Of a stretch of 64,000 nt of DNA, positions 26,352 through 34,979 are shown piece after piece. The DNA comes from Hyphomicrobiales bacterium (lineage in GTDB: Bacteria > Pseudomonadota > Alphaproteobacteria > Rhizobiales > Rhizobiaceae). Numbering within the stretch: position 1 is the stretch's first letter; each line of letters opens with the position of its first letter. The stretch spans positions 27,543-91,542 of the forward strand of contig JAFKJW010000185.1 in the NCBI GenBank assembly GCA_017305925.1. The letters are read 5' to 3'. The position numbers and the translations under genes are program-made. Below the pieces are notes generated by a model. It did no database searches. It saw nothing but the letters and a program-made list of their open reading frames with translations, and was not told the DNA's origin.

Positions 26352-27128
26352 GTGAAACACGAGGGAAAAGTCGCCGTCATAACCGGGGCGGCTCAGGGGC
26401 TGGGACTTGCATGCGCGGAGCGCCTCCACGCCGATGGCGCCAAGGTCATGCTGGTCGACGTGCAGGAAGAGAAGGTGAAGGCCGCGGCCGCGCAACTTGG
26501 CGAGAACGCCGCCTGCTGGATCGGCGACCTTCTTCAGATCACCCGGTCGATGGCAGACGAGATCGTCGCGGCGACCGTCGGGGCATTTGGAAAGGTCGAC
26601 ATCCTTGTCGCCAACGCCGGCATCATACACCTGGCTGAGTTCGTGGATTTTCCGGAGCAGATGTTTGACGACATTCTCACCATCAATCTGAAATCCGCGT
26701 TTCTCCTCGGTCAGTCGGCCGCAAAACAAATGATTGCCCAGGGACATGGCGGTTCGATCATCAACATGTCGTCCATCAACGCGATCCTGGCCAATCCCCA
26801 TTCCGTCGGATATGCCGTCTCGAAAGGCGGAATCAAGCAGCTCACCGCCGTCATGGCGGTCGGCCTCATTCAACACGGCATCCGGGTCAATGCGATCGGC
26901 CCCGGCACCATCATGACCGAGTTGAACCTGCGCTCCGTCATGGCGACCGAGGAGCAGCGCCGCACGATCCTTTCCCGGACGCCCGCCCGTCGCCTAGGCG
27001 AGCCGCACGAAGTCGCAAGCGTGGCTTCGTTCCTGGCCAGCGACGACGCCTCCTACATCGTGGGCCAGACCATCTATCCGGACGGCGGCCGCCTGATCCT
27101 GAACTATACGGTGCCGGTCGAAGAGTAA
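26352..27128 (+). CDS. short-chain dehydrogenase/reductase (SDR)
   Basis: Classical NAD(P)-dependent SDR of 258 residues from a GTG start with GGAT-type weak ribosome-binding sequence. Cofactor motif TGAAQGLG (residues 11-18), NNAG-equivalent VANAGI, catalytic Ser in NMSSINA, and the YAVSKGG pair (Tyr-x3-Lys). The end (SYIVGQTIYPDGGRLILNY) is the normal FabG-like tail. It is the first gene of SDR - proline-racemase-family enzyme - DapA-family lyase. It probably oxidises or reduces a hydroxy/keto intermediate of that pathway; no substrate can be named. Confidence 0.9.
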   Translation: MKHEGKVAVITGAAQGLGLACAERLHADGAKVMLVDVQEEKVKAAAAQLGENAACWIGDLLQITRSMADEIVAATVGAFGKVDILVANAGIIHLAEFVDFPEQMFDDILTINLKSAFLLGQSAAKQMIAQGHGGSIINMSSINAILANPHSVGYAVSKGGIKQLTAVMAVGLIQHGIRVNAIGPGTIMTELNLRSVMATEEQRRTILSRTPARRLGEPHEVASVASFLASDDASYIVGQTIYPDGGRLILNYTVPVEE

Positions 27129-27205
27129 TCGGCCATAGCCGTCTTTGTCCTCTCGACGCGGCCCGGGATTGTGTGGAAAACCTGTCAATCGAGGAGAGAG
27201 AAAGC

Positions 27206-28231
27206 GTGCGCTGGACAAGAACCTTCACGGTCGTCGGCTGCCATGCCGAGGGCGAGGTCGGCAACGTCATCACCGGCGGCGTCATGGACGTGCCGGGCAG
27301 CACCATGTTCGAGAAGAAGGAATATCTGGAGCGTCACATGGACGACATCCGCGGCCTCGTGCTGTTCGAGCCGCGTGGCGCGCCTTATGTCAACGCCAAC
27401 ATCATCCTGCCGCCCTGCGACCCCACGGCCGATCTCGGCTATGTGATCCTGGAGAGCACCGAATATCCGCCGATGTCGGGCTCGAACACCATCTGCGTCG
27501 CCACCGTGGCGCTGGAGACGGGCATGCTGCCGATGCAGGAGCCGGAGACGCGGCTGCGCATGGAGGCGCCGGCCGGCATGATCGAGGTGTGCTGCGCCTG
27601 CGAGAACGGCAAGGTCAGGCAGGTCGAGTTCACCAACGTGCCGGCCTTCGCGCTCCATCTCGACACTCCCGTGGAGGTCGAGGGGCTGGGTACGGTCAGC
27701 GTCGACACCTCCTATGGCGGCATGACTTTCGCGCATGTGAACGCGCGTGCGCTGGGCTTCGCCGTGACGCCCGACGAGGCGCACCAGATGTCGCTGATCG
27801 GCCAGCGCATCAAGAAGGCCGTGAACGAGCAGCTTAAGGTCGTGCATCCCGAGAATCCCAAGATCCGCGACGTGTCCAACGTGATCTTCGAAGGTCCGCT
27901 CGAGCGGATCGACGGCCGGGTCGAAAGCATCAACGGCACGGTCTGCCTGCATGGCCGGCTCGACCGGAGCCCGACCGGCACCGGCACGACGGGGCGGCTG
28001 GCCGTGATGTCGGCGAAGAAGCAGATCGCCAGGGGCGAGCTGTTCCGCAACAAGTCGATCATCGGCACGCATTTCGATTCACGCGTGATTGGAGATGCGC
28101 GCGTCGGGGATCTGGATGCCGTTGTCGTCACCATTGCCGGCCAGGCCTGGATCACCAGCATCGGCCAGTACGGCCTCGACCCGACAGATCCCTATCCGCG
28201 CGGACATCGCCTCAGCGACGTCTGGTTCTGA
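27206..28231 (+). CDS. proline racemase-superfamily protein with Ser/Thr in place of both catalytic Cys
   Basis: 341-residue member of the proline racemase/4-hydroxyproline epimerase/trans-3-hydroxyproline dehydratase family. Family landmarks are GCHAEGEVGNVI near the start, VDTSYGGMTFAHV in the middle and DRSPTGTGTTGRLA near the end. The two catalytic positions are Ser91 (in PMSGSNT, canonical MCGHGT) and Thr257 (in DRSPTGTGT, canonical DRSPCGTGT). Cys/Cys and Ser/Cys pairs are known in epimerases and Cys/Thr in trans-3-hydroxy-L-proline dehydratase, so racemisation by two thiols is excluded and an elimination or new reaction is likely. The GTG at 27206 has GAGGAG nine bases ahead and is preferred over GTG 27173. 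Second gene of the SDR operon. Confidence 0.86.
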   Translation: MRWTRTFTVVGCHAEGEVGNVITGGVMDVPGSTMFEKKEYLERHMDDIRGLVLFEPRGAPYVNANIILPPCDPTADLGYVILESTEYPPMSGSNTICVATVALETGMLPMQEPETRLRMEAPAGMIEVCCACENGKVRQVEFTNVPAFALHLDTPVEVEGLGTVSVDTSYGGMTFAHVNARALGFAVTPDEAHQMSLIGQRIKKAVNEQLKVVHPENPKIRDVSNVIFEGPLERIDGRVESINGTVCLHGRLDRSPTGTGTTGRLAVMSAKKQIARGELFRNKSIIGTHFDSRVIGDARVGDLDAVVVTIAGQAWITSIGQYGLDPTDPYPRGHRLSDVWF

Positions 28232-28284
28232 CACGCAGCGTCGGGTCTGCCTTCAGCAAATCCACAATGAGAGGGAACGAACCG

Positions 28285-29184
28285 ATGACCAGATGGACGG
28301 GCCTGTTTCCGGCGGTGACGACCAAGCTCACCCAGGACGGGAAGGTGGACCTTCAGGCGACGGCAGGCAGCATAGACAGGCTGGTGGCGAACGGCGTTTC
28401 GGGCGTGATCGTCCTGCCGATGCTGGGCGAAAACGCCTCCATGGCGCCCGCCGAACGCGAGGCGATCATCCGTGGCGCAGTCGAGGTCGTGGCCGGGCGC
28501 GTGCCCGTTCTCTCGGGTCTTGCGGAGGTCACGCTCGACAACGCCCGGACGAATGCGAAGCTCTACGAGAGCTACGGCGCGCAGGGGCTGATGGTCTTCC
28601 CGAGCCTCGGCTACAAGACGGACGCGCGAGAGACCGCCGAATGGTACAAGGGCATCGCGCGTGCGTCCGCCCTGCCGATCATGATCTACAACAATCCGAT
28701 CGCCTATGGCGTCGACGTGACCGTGGATGTGCTGCGTGACCTCGTCGACACGCCGGAGATCGTCTGCGTCAAGGAAGAGTCCGGCGACATTCGACGCGTC
28801 ACCGATATCCGGATCGCCCATGGCGATCGTTTCAGCGTGTTCTGCGGGGTGGACGATCTGATCGTGGAAAGCTCCGCGCTGGGCGTCACCGGCTGGGTTT
28901 CCGGCATGGCCAACGCCTGGCCGGCCGAATGCGCCGAATTGTTCAGCCTTTGCGCACAGAACCGCTATCCGGAAGCGAGGGCGCTCTACGGCATCCTGAC
29001 GCCGTCCTTCCATCTCGATACGCATGTGAAGCTCGTCCAGTACATCAAGCTTGCCGAGCATCTCGTCTACGGCGCGCCGGAATGGACCCGCCCTCCCCGC
29101 CTGCCGCTCGTGGGCGAGGAGCGTGAGTTCGTCACATCGACGGTCCGACAGGCGATCAAGGCGCTCGAGGGCCGCCCGACCTGA
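28285..29184 (+). CDS. DapA-family lyase/deaminase
   Basis: Schiff-base lyase of the dihydrodipicolinate synthase family, 299 residues. Seen: LPMLGENASM (loop equal to GTTGE), Tyr135 in IMIYNNPIAYG and Schiff-base Lys163 in CVKEESGDIRR. The KEESGD form is also seen in pyrroline-4-hydroxy-2-carboxylate deaminases of hydroxyproline breakdown, which fits the proline-racemase-family enzyme just upstream (53 bp), but other 2-oxo acid substrates are possible. The ATG at 28285 is used because the six codons from 28267 carry its ribosome-binding region. Last gene of the operon; converges on pxpA. Confidence 0.87.
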   Translation: MTRWTGLFPAVTTKLTQDGKVDLQATAGSIDRLVANGVSGVIVLPMLGENASMAPAEREAIIRGAVEVVAGRVPVLSGLAEVTLDNARTNAKLYESYGAQGLMVFPSLGYKTDARETAEWYKGIARASALPIMIYNNPIAYGVDVTVDVLRDLVDTPEIVCVKEESGDIRRVTDIRIAHGDRFSVFCGVDDLIVESSALGVTGWVSGMANAWPAECAELFSLCAQNRYPEARALYGILTPSFHLDTHVKLVQYIKLAEHLVYGAPEWTRPPRLPLVGEEREFVTSTVRQAIKALEGRPT

Positions 29185-29230
29185 CCGATGCCGAAACCAC
29201 GCCGAGGCAACGCCTGAACCGGCCCACCGG

Positions 29231-30010
29231 TCAGGCGGGTGCGGCGAAAGCCCTGATCGTCACGCCGTCCGCTTCCAGCCCCGCCCGCACGCGGGCGGCG
29301 ATCGCCACAGCCGATGGCGTGTCGCTGTGGACGCAGATGGAGTCGATCGGCGTCTTGAGGAGCTTGCCCGAGACCGTCTCTATGCCGCCCTGCCTGACCA
29401 TGCGCACGACGCGCTCGGCCGCCTTGCCGGCATCGTGGATGACGGCGCCTTCCAGCTTGCGCGAGACGAGAAAACCCTCCTCCGTATAGGCGCGGTCGGC
29501 GAAGATCTCGGATTTGACCGTCAGCCCCGCCTCGCGCGCGAACCTGTCCTGGTGGCCAAGCGCGATGGCCAGGCACATCAGGCCCGGATCGACCGCCTTG
29601 ATGGCGCGCGTCACGGCCTCGGCCACGCTGCGGTCGGTCTGCGTGAGGTTGCCCAGCGCGCCGTGCGACTTGACGTAGCGGATCGGATGGCCGGCATAGG
29701 TGGAGAGCGCCTGCGCGGCACCGATCTGGTAGGCGACCAGCCGTTCGATCTCGCCGGCCGAATGCGGGATGATGCGGCGGCCGAACCCCCAGAGGTCGGC
29801 AAAGCCCGGATGCGCGCCGACGGCCACACCCTTTTCGCGCGCCATCGCGAAGGTGGCCGCCATGACCTCCGGATCGCCGCCGTGGAAGCCGCAGGCGACG
29901 TTGGCGGAGCTGACGATATCGAGGATCGCCGCGTCGTCGCCGAGACGATACGCGCCGAAACCCTCACCCATGTCGGAATTGATGTCGACGTATAGTGCAT
30001 GATCCGTCAT
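29231..30010 (-). CDS. pxpA: LamB/YcsF family protein (5-oxoprolinase subunit A-like)
   Basis: 259-residue LamB/YcsF protein. Typical N-terminus VDINSDMGEGFGAYRLGDD, then SSANVACGFHGGDPEVM, GAHPGFADLWGFGRR, YVKSHGALGN and EIFADRAYTEEGFLVSR. In the PxpABC complex this subunit hydrolyses 5-oxoproline with ATP, together with PxpB and PxpC. Neither partner is present here; instead the gene follows accC and two carrier-like genes. The ATG at 30010 has GAGGAGG ahead. Last gene of the aminotransferase-accB-accC-carrier-pxpA operon. Substrate may be a lactam other than 5-oxoproline. Confidence 0.88.
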   Translation of the reverse strand: MTDHALYVDINSDMGEGFGAYRLGDDAAILDIVSSANVACGFHGGDPEVMAATFAMAREKGVAVGAHPGFADLWGFGRRIIPHSAGEIERLVAYQIGAAQALSTYAGHPIRYVKSHGALGNLTQTDRSVAEAVTRAIKAVDPGLMCLAIALGHQDRFAREAGLTVKSEIFADRAYTEEGFLVSRKLEGAVIHDAGKAAERVVRMVRQGGIETVSGKLLKTPIDSICVHSDTPSAVAIAARVRAGLEADGVTIRAFAAPA

Positions 30011-30047
30011 GGGATCCTCCTCGCGGTTCGATCGATCGGCGGCGCCG

Positions 30048-30443
30048 TCATAGCAGAGCATAAAGCGGCGTGCCGTAGCCGACCACGGCGCCGTCCTCGA
30101 CGAGTGCAGCGCCCAGCACGCCGTCGGCCGGAGCGGTCACGGCCCTCAGGCGCGGCCCGTCCTGGAGCACGCCCACCGTCTCGCCCTCGCGCACCGCGCT
30201 GCCGGTTTCCACGACAGGGCGGCCGGTGGCGGGATGGCAGTGACGGAACACGCCGACGCCCGGCGCCCTGACGCCCTTGAAGGCGGCTTTAGCCTGTGAC
30301 GCCTCGATCGAGGGCATGGGTGTTTCAGCCGCGGCCGGTTCAAGGCAAATGCGCAGCGAAAAGCCGGCTTCCGCAAGCTCGATCCCGCCGATGCCGGCGC
30401 GCACGCAGAGCGCGGCCAGCCTTTCGATCTCATCCAGCGTCAT
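30048..30443 (-). CDS. biotin-carrier-like protein lacking the biotinyl lysine
   Basis: 131 residues related to acetyl-CoA carboxylase BCCP. The N-terminal helix region ([23 protein letters not shown]) and the C-terminal hammerhead ([41 protein letters not shown]) align with the true BCCP encoded at 31806-32252. But the EAMK tetrapeptide is replaced by QDGP, with Pro97 where Lys should be. It cannot be biotinylated at that site and may be a structural or regulatory subunit. It overlaps the end of accC by 14 bp and lies 37 bp before pxpA, so it is translated with them. Confidence 0.8.
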   Translation of the reverse strand: MTLDEIERLAALCVRAGIGGIELAEAGFSLRICLEPAAAETPMPSIEASQAKAAFKGVRAPGVGVFRHCHPATGRPVVETGSAVREGETVGVLQDGPRLRAVTAPADGVLGAALVEDGAVVGYGTPLYALL

Positions 30444-31806
30444 CGCCGCCCCGCACTTCCAGCAGCCCGCCCTCGATCAGGCGCTCGAGATGGTGGATGT
30501 CGAACCCGCCCGCCGCAAAGCCGGGCTCCTCCATCAGGATGCGATGCAGAGGCGCGTTGGTGGCGATGCCCGCCACCTCCATCTCGGCCAGCGCCCCCCT
30601 CATGCGGCGCACCGCCTCCGCCCGCGTCGCGCCGTAGGCCAGCAGCTTGGCCACCAGCGAGTCGTAGTGCGGCGGCACCGTATAGCCGCCGTAGAGATGC
30701 GAATCGACACGGATGCCCGGCCCGCCCGGCGGCGTCCAGCGTTCGACCCGACCCGGATGCGGCCGGAAGCTGAACGGATCCTCGGCGTTGATGCGGCACT
30801 CCAGGGCGTGGCCGCGGATGCGGACATCCTGCTGGCCGAAGGACAGTTCTTCGCCCTGTGCGATCAGAATCTGCTCGCGCACGATGTCGATGCCGGTGAC
30901 GAGTTCGGTGACGGGATGCTCCACCTGCACGCGCGTGTTCATCTCGATGAAATAGAACCGCCCGTCCTCATAGAGGAACTCGAAGGTGCCCGCTCCGGTA
31001 TAGCTGATGGAGAGGCACGCCTCTGCGCACAGATCGCCGATTTCCGCGATCGCCTCGCGGGCGATTCCGGGCGCGGGCGCCTCCTCGATGATCTTCTGGT
31101 GGCGGCGCTGCATGGAGCAGTCGCGCTCGCCGAGCCACACCGCGTTGCCGTGCCTGTCCGCCAGCACCTGGATCTCGACATGGCGCGGATGTTCGAGGAA
31201 TTTTTCAAGATAGACCTCGGGATTGCCGAAGGCGCGGCCCGCCTCCTCCCGCGCCAGGGACACCGCCTCGGCCAGCGCGGCCTCCTCGCGCACGATACGC
31301 ATGCCGCGCCCGCCGCCGCCGCCCGCAGCCTTGACGATGACCGGGTAGCCGACCGCGGCGGCCGTCGCCCGCACCGCCGCGCCGTCCTGCGGCAGCGCGT
31401 CCTCCGAGCCTGGCACGCAGGGCACGCCGGCGGCGATCATGGCGCGCTTGGCGGAAACCTTGTCGCCCATCATGCGGATCGCCGCCGAGGACGGACCTAT
31501 GAAGACGAGCCCGGCCTCTTCCACCGCCTCGGCAAAGGCCGCGCTTTCGGCGAGGAAGCCGTAGCCGGGATGAACGGCGCCGGCACCGGCCAGCCGCGCC
31601 GCCGCAATGATCTCGCCGATATTCAGATAGCTCTGCGCGGAAGGCGCCGGCCCGATGCAGATCGCCCTGTCGGCCAGCGCGACATGGCGAAGCTCTACGT
31701 CGGCCTCCGAATGAGCCGCCACCGTCTTGAGGCCGAGGTCGCGGCAGGCGCGCAGGATGCGCAGCGCGATCTCGCCGCGATTGGCGATGAGGACCGTGTC
31801 GAACAT
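30430..31806 (-). CDS. accC: biotin carboxylase (AccC-like)
   Basis: ATP-grasp enzyme that carboxylates biotin on a carrier protein using bicarbonate and ATP, 458 residues. Seen: [20 protein letters not shown], the glycine-rich ATP loop [28 protein letters not shown] and [14 protein letters not shown]. The ATG at 31806 overlaps the stop of the upstream BCCP gene by one base. It is in an operon with a BCCP, a degenerate carrier and pxpA, not with accD or any carboxyltransferase, so it is probably a dedicated second biotin carboxylase and not the fatty-acid one. Confidence 0.93.
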   Translation of the reverse strand: MFDTVLIANRGEIALRILRACRDLGLKTVAAHSEADVELRHVALADRAICIGPAPSAQSYLNIGEIIAAARLAGAGAVHPGYGFLAESAAFAEAVEEAGLVFIGPSSAAIRMMGDKVSAKRAMIAAGVPCVPGSEDALPQDGAAVRATAAAVGYPVIVKAAGGGGGRGMRIVREEAALAEAVSLAREEAGRAFGNPEVYLEKFLEHPRHVEIQVLADRHGNAVWLGERDCSMQRRHQKIIEEAPAPGIAREAIAEIGDLCAEACLSISYTGAGTFEFLYEDGRFYFIEMNTRVQVEHPVTELVTGIDIVREQILIAQGEELSFGQQDVRIRGHALECRINAEDPFSFRPHPGRVERWTPPGGPGIRVDSHLYGGYTVPPHYDSLVAKLLAYGATRAEAVRRMRGALAEMEVAGIATNAPLHRILMEEPGFAAGGFDIHHLERLIEGGLLEVRGGDDAG

Positions 31807-32252
31807 CAGTCCCCGACGGCCTCTTCCAGCACGAACAGCACGTCGCCGGACTGCACGGACGCGGCGTTGTCGACGGGGATCTCGACGATACGCCCGGCGC
31901 GGTCCGCCTCCACGACGTTGAAAGTCTTCATCGCTTCGAGAATGCCGATCTTCTGCCCCTCCTCCACCGTATCTCCCACGGAGACGAGCGGCGGCGCGCC
32001 TTCGGAGGCGGCACGGTAGAAGACGCCCGTCAGCGGCGCGCGGATCGAATGCCATGCGGGAGCGGACGATGCGGGCGCCGCATCGGCGAAAACAGCGGGC
32101 GCGGTCGACCGTGCGGGTGTTTCGGGACGAAGGGCGGAGGCCGCCGCATGCTTGCATATGCGCACGCGCATCCCGTCGCGCTCGACTTCCAGTTCCGCAA
32201 TGGGCGAGCGCGAGACGATCCCGATCAGCTTTTCGACAAAATCCAAGTCCAT
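31806..32252 (-). CDS. accB: biotin carboxyl carrier protein
   Basis: 148-residue BCCP. The N-terminal helices ([20 protein letters not shown]) are followed by an Ala/Pro-rich linker and the biotinyl domain ([34 protein letters not shown]) with the biotin acceptor Lys109 in EAMKT. The C-terminal strand GDVLFVLEE completes the fold. The ATG at 32252 is set by the family N-terminus. It starts 7 bp after the aminotransferase stop and its own stop overlaps accC (TGATG). Confidence 0.92.
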   Translation of the reverse strand: MDLDFVEKLIGIVSRSPIAELEVERDGMRVRICKHAAASALRPETPARSTAPAVFADAAPASSAPAWHSIRAPLTGVFYRAASEGAPPLVSVGDTVEEGQKIGILEAMKTFNVVEADRAGRIVEIPVDNAASVQSGDVLFVLEEAVGD

Positions 32253-32259
32253 CACCGGC

Positions 32260-33462
32260 CTATTCGAGCACTCCGACAGCTTCGGCGATGCGCTCAATCG
32301 CCGTTTCGATCTGATCCATCGATGCCGCAATCGAGATGCGGAAATATGGAGAGTGATCGTAGGCCGAGCCCTGCACGACCGCAACCCGCGCCCGATCGAG
32401 AAGATAGCGTGCGACATCGTCGTCGTTGCGAATCGGGCTGCCGCCCGGCCGCCTGCGGCCGATCAGGCCGGAGCAGCCGGGATAGAGATAGAACGCCCCC
32501 TGCGGTGTGCCGCAGGTGAGATGCGGCAGGGCGCGCAGCGCTTCCAGCGCACGGTCGCGCCGGGCCTGGAATTCGAGCGCCCTGGGGCGCAGGAAATCCT
32601 GCGGGCCTTCCAGCGCGGCGATGGCTGCTGCCTGGGAAATGGAGCAAGGGTTGGACGTGCTCTGGCTCTGCACCGTCGCCATGGCGCGGATCAGCGCCTC
32701 CGGTCCGCCGGCATAGCCGATACGCCAACCGGTCATGGCATAGGCCTTGGACACGCCGTTGACGGTCAGCGTGCGTTCCTTCAAGCGCGGCTCGACGGCC
32801 GCAATGGTGTGAAAAGTCCGCCCGTCGAACATTATATGCTCGTAGATGTCGTCCGTCAGCACATGCACCTGCGGATGGCCGAGCAGCACGGCGGCAAGGC
32901 CCGCCAGCTCCTCGCGGCTGTAGACGGCGCCCGCCGGGTTGGAAGGCGAGTTGAGGATCAGCCACTTCGTACGCTCCGTGACGGCGTTTCGCAGCGCCTG
33001 CGGCATCAGCTTGAAGCCCTCCGTTTCGGGACAGGGGATGACGACGGGCGTTCCTTCACCCAGACGCACGATATCGGTGTAGGACACCCAGCCGGGAGCC
33101 GGAACGATCACTTCGTCGCCGGGAGCGAGTGTTGCAATCAGGGCGTTGTAGATGATCTGCTTGGCGCCGCCCGCGACGGTGATCTCGGAAGCGGTGTAGT
33201 CGAGGCCGTTTTCTCGGCGGAACTTGCCTGCCACCGCCTTCTTCAGCGCGGCGGTTCCATCCACCGCCGTGTAGCGCGTCTCGCCGCCGCGCATCGCCTT
33301 GACGGCCGCCTCGACGATGTGCGGCGGCGTCGGAAAATCGGGCTCGCCGGCGCCGAGCGAAATCACATCGATGCCGGCCGCGCGCATGCTCATCGCCTGG
33401 GCGCTGACCGCCATGCTGGAGCTCGGCTTGATGGCGTCGAGACGGGGAGCGATCAGGCCCAC
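32260..33462 (-). CDS. aspartate aminotransferase-family PLP enzyme
   Basis: 400 residues, class I aminotransferase of the Ib subgroup. Landmarks are LGAGEPDFPTPPHIVEA, YTAVDGTAALKKAVAGKF, GGAKQIIYNAL, NSPSNPAGAVYS, TDDIYEHI and the PLP Lys239 in NGVSKAYAMTGWRIGY. The start is uncertain: the GTG at 33462 gives the usual family N-terminus (IAPRLDAIKPSSS), whereas the longer frame to 33606 would put the operator-like repeat at 33522 inside the gene. First gene of an operon with accB, accC, the carrier-like gene and pxpA, which is an unusual association. Confidence 0.9.
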   Translation of the reverse strand: MGLIAPRLDAIKPSSSMAVSAQAMSMRAAGIDVISLGAGEPDFPTPPHIVEAAVKAMRGGETRYTAVDGTAALKKAVAGKFRRENGLDYTASEITVAGGAKQIIYNALIATLAPGDEVIVPAPGWVSYTDIVRLGEGTPVVIPCPETEGFKLMPQALRNAVTERTKWLILNSPSNPAGAVYSREELAGLAAVLLGHPQVHVLTDDIYEHIMFDGRTFHTIAAVEPRLKERTLTVNGVSKAYAMTGWRIGYAGGPEALIRAMATVQSQSTSNPCSISQAAAIAALEGPQDFLRPRALEFQARRDRALEALRALPHLTCGTPQGAFYLYPGCSGLIGRRRPGGSPIRNDDDVARYLLDRARVAVVQGSAYDHSPYFRISIAASMDQIETAIERIAEAVGVLE

Positions 33463-33521
33463 GGCATGGTTCTCGGCACGGCTCGTCCACTCCTTCCCGG
33501 AAGGATTAAATCGGGTAATAA

Positions 33522-33540
33522 TTGGATAATGTATTCGTAT
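33522..33540 (+). promoter_or_regulatory. 19-bp operator-like element, copy 3 (aminotransferase/FAD oxidoreductase region)
   Basis: TTGGATAATGTATTCGTAT, 60 bp upstream of the aminotransferase GTG on the other strand. It matches the 26.15-kb copy at 16 of 19 positions. It lies in the divergent region between the aminotransferase-accBC-pxpA operon and the FAD oxidoreductase-GntR pair. Confidence 0.6.
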
Positions 33541-33614
33541 TTCGTCGTCAAACCTCTTTTTTCGCGCGGAGATTCCGGCTATTCCTAGGATGGCTGTTTT
33601 TGCCACGGGTTAAA

Positions 33615-33625
33615 ATTATCCAATT
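33615..33625 (-). promoter_or_regulatory. operator-like half site before the FAD oxidoreductase
   Basis: On the minus strand the sequence reads ATTGGATAATT, keeping the first nine bases of the 19-bp element, about 43 bp before the FAD oxidoreductase start. The second half does not match, so it is at best a weak site. Confidence 0.4.
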
Positions 33626-33667
33626 TCAGGCGGCCAGCATAGCGCTACAAAGCGGGATTCGAGCAGG

Positions 33668-34846
33668 ATGGAAACCGGTTACGACGTGGTGATCATTGGC
33701 GGAGGCGTCGTCGGCAGCTCGATCGCCTACTTTCTGTCGGCCAATGCCGGATTCGACGGACGCATCGCCGTCATAGAGCGCGACCCCTATTACACCGCCT
33801 CCTCCTCGTCGCTGTCGACCAGCGCGATCCGCCAGCAGTTCGGCACGCCGCCGAACATCGCCATGTCCCAGTTCAGCATCGATTTCCTGCGCGAGGTCCC
33901 CACCCGGCTCGCCATCGGCAACGAGCTTGCCGACATCGGGCTGCACGAGCCGGGATATCTCGTCCTGGCGACGCCGGAACGGGCCGAGGCGCAGCGGGCC
34001 AAGAACCGCGTGCAGCGCGGCATGGGCGTCGAAGTCGAGCTGATGGAGCAGGCCGAACTGGCCCGGCGCTTTCCGTGGCTCAACGCCGAGGATCTGGCCC
34101 TGGCTTCCCACGGTCTCGGCAGCGAAGGCTGGTTCGACGGACCGGGACTGCTGCAGGCGTTTCGCCGCAAAGCGCGCAGCCAGGGCGTCGACTATCGCGC
34201 CGCCACCGTGACGGGCATGGCCATGGCCTCGGCCGGCCGGATCTCGGAGATCGTTCTCGACAATGGCGAGCGGCTCTCCGCCGGCACGGTGGTCAATGCG
34301 GCCGGGCCGTGGAGCGCCGGCATCGCCCGCATGGCCGGGGCGGACCTGCCGGTGGTGCCGAGCAAGCGGTGCGTCTTCGTCTTCGAATCGCCCGCGAAGG
34401 TCGAGAATTGCCCCTTCATCTTCGACACCAGCGGCTTCTGGCTGCGGCCGGAGGGCAAGCTTTTCCTGTGCGGCATCCCGCCCCTGCACGAAAACGCGCC
34501 GGACGATTTCGGCCTCGACGTCGACTACGGCCTGTTCGACGAGATCATCTGGCCGGCACTGGCCCATCGTGTTCCGGGCTTCGAGGAGCTGCGGATGCTG
34601 CGAGCTTGGGCCGGGCTCTATGAGATGAACACGTTCGACCACAGCGGCATCATCGGGCGGCACCCGCAGATCTCCAACCTCGTGCTGGCGACGGGTTTCA
34701 GCGGACATGGCATGATGCATGCGGCGGCGACCGGCTCGGGGGTGAGCGACCTGATCGCCTATGGCGAATACCGCTCCATAGACCTGTCCCCATTCCGCTA
34801 TGAACGCATCGGCGAGAACAGGCCCATCGAAGAACATGTCTATTGA
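33668..34846 (+). CDS. FAD-dependent oxidoreductase (glycine/D-amino acid oxidase type)
   Basis: 392-residue flavoprotein of the DAO family. The dinucleotide motif is VVIIGGGVVGSSIAYFL, followed by the acidic end of strand 2 in AVIERDPYY. Next come LSTSAIRQQFGTPPNIAMSQ, VVNAAGPWSAGIARMAG and the C-terminal FAD loop TGFSGHGMMHAAATG. Family members oxidise secondary or D-amines such as sarcosine, proline-like imino acids or D-amino acids. The GntR gene 133 bp downstream and the shared operator-like elements link it to the pxpA and SDR operons. Substrate unknown. Confidence 0.88.
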   Translation: METGYDVVIIGGGVVGSSIAYFLSANAGFDGRIAVIERDPYYTASSSSLSTSAIRQQFGTPPNIAMSQFSIDFLREVPTRLAIGNELADIGLHEPGYLVLATPERAEAQRAKNRVQRGMGVEVELMEQAELARRFPWLNAEDLALASHGLGSEGWFDGPGLLQAFRRKARSQGVDYRAATVTGMAMASAGRISEIVLDNGERLSAGTVVNAAGPWSAGIARMAGADLPVVPSKRCVFVFESPAKVENCPFIFDTSGFWLRPEGKLFLCGIPPLHENAPDDFGLDVDYGLFDEIIWPALAHRVPGFEELRMLRAWAGLYEMNTFDHSGIIGRHPQISNLVLATGFSGHGMMHAAATGSGVSDLIAYGEYRSIDLSPFRYERIGENRPIEEHVY

Positions 34847-34979
34847 AACGAAACGGACGGTCCCGTCGGCCTGTCGCGCCAGAGTGACAATTCCCCGGGT
34901 GCGATGCTATGCGTGCGCCTCTCTTGCCGGCGCGCCGCCGCGGCGGGCCCTTGCGATGCAACCGTCTCCAGGCTGACAT

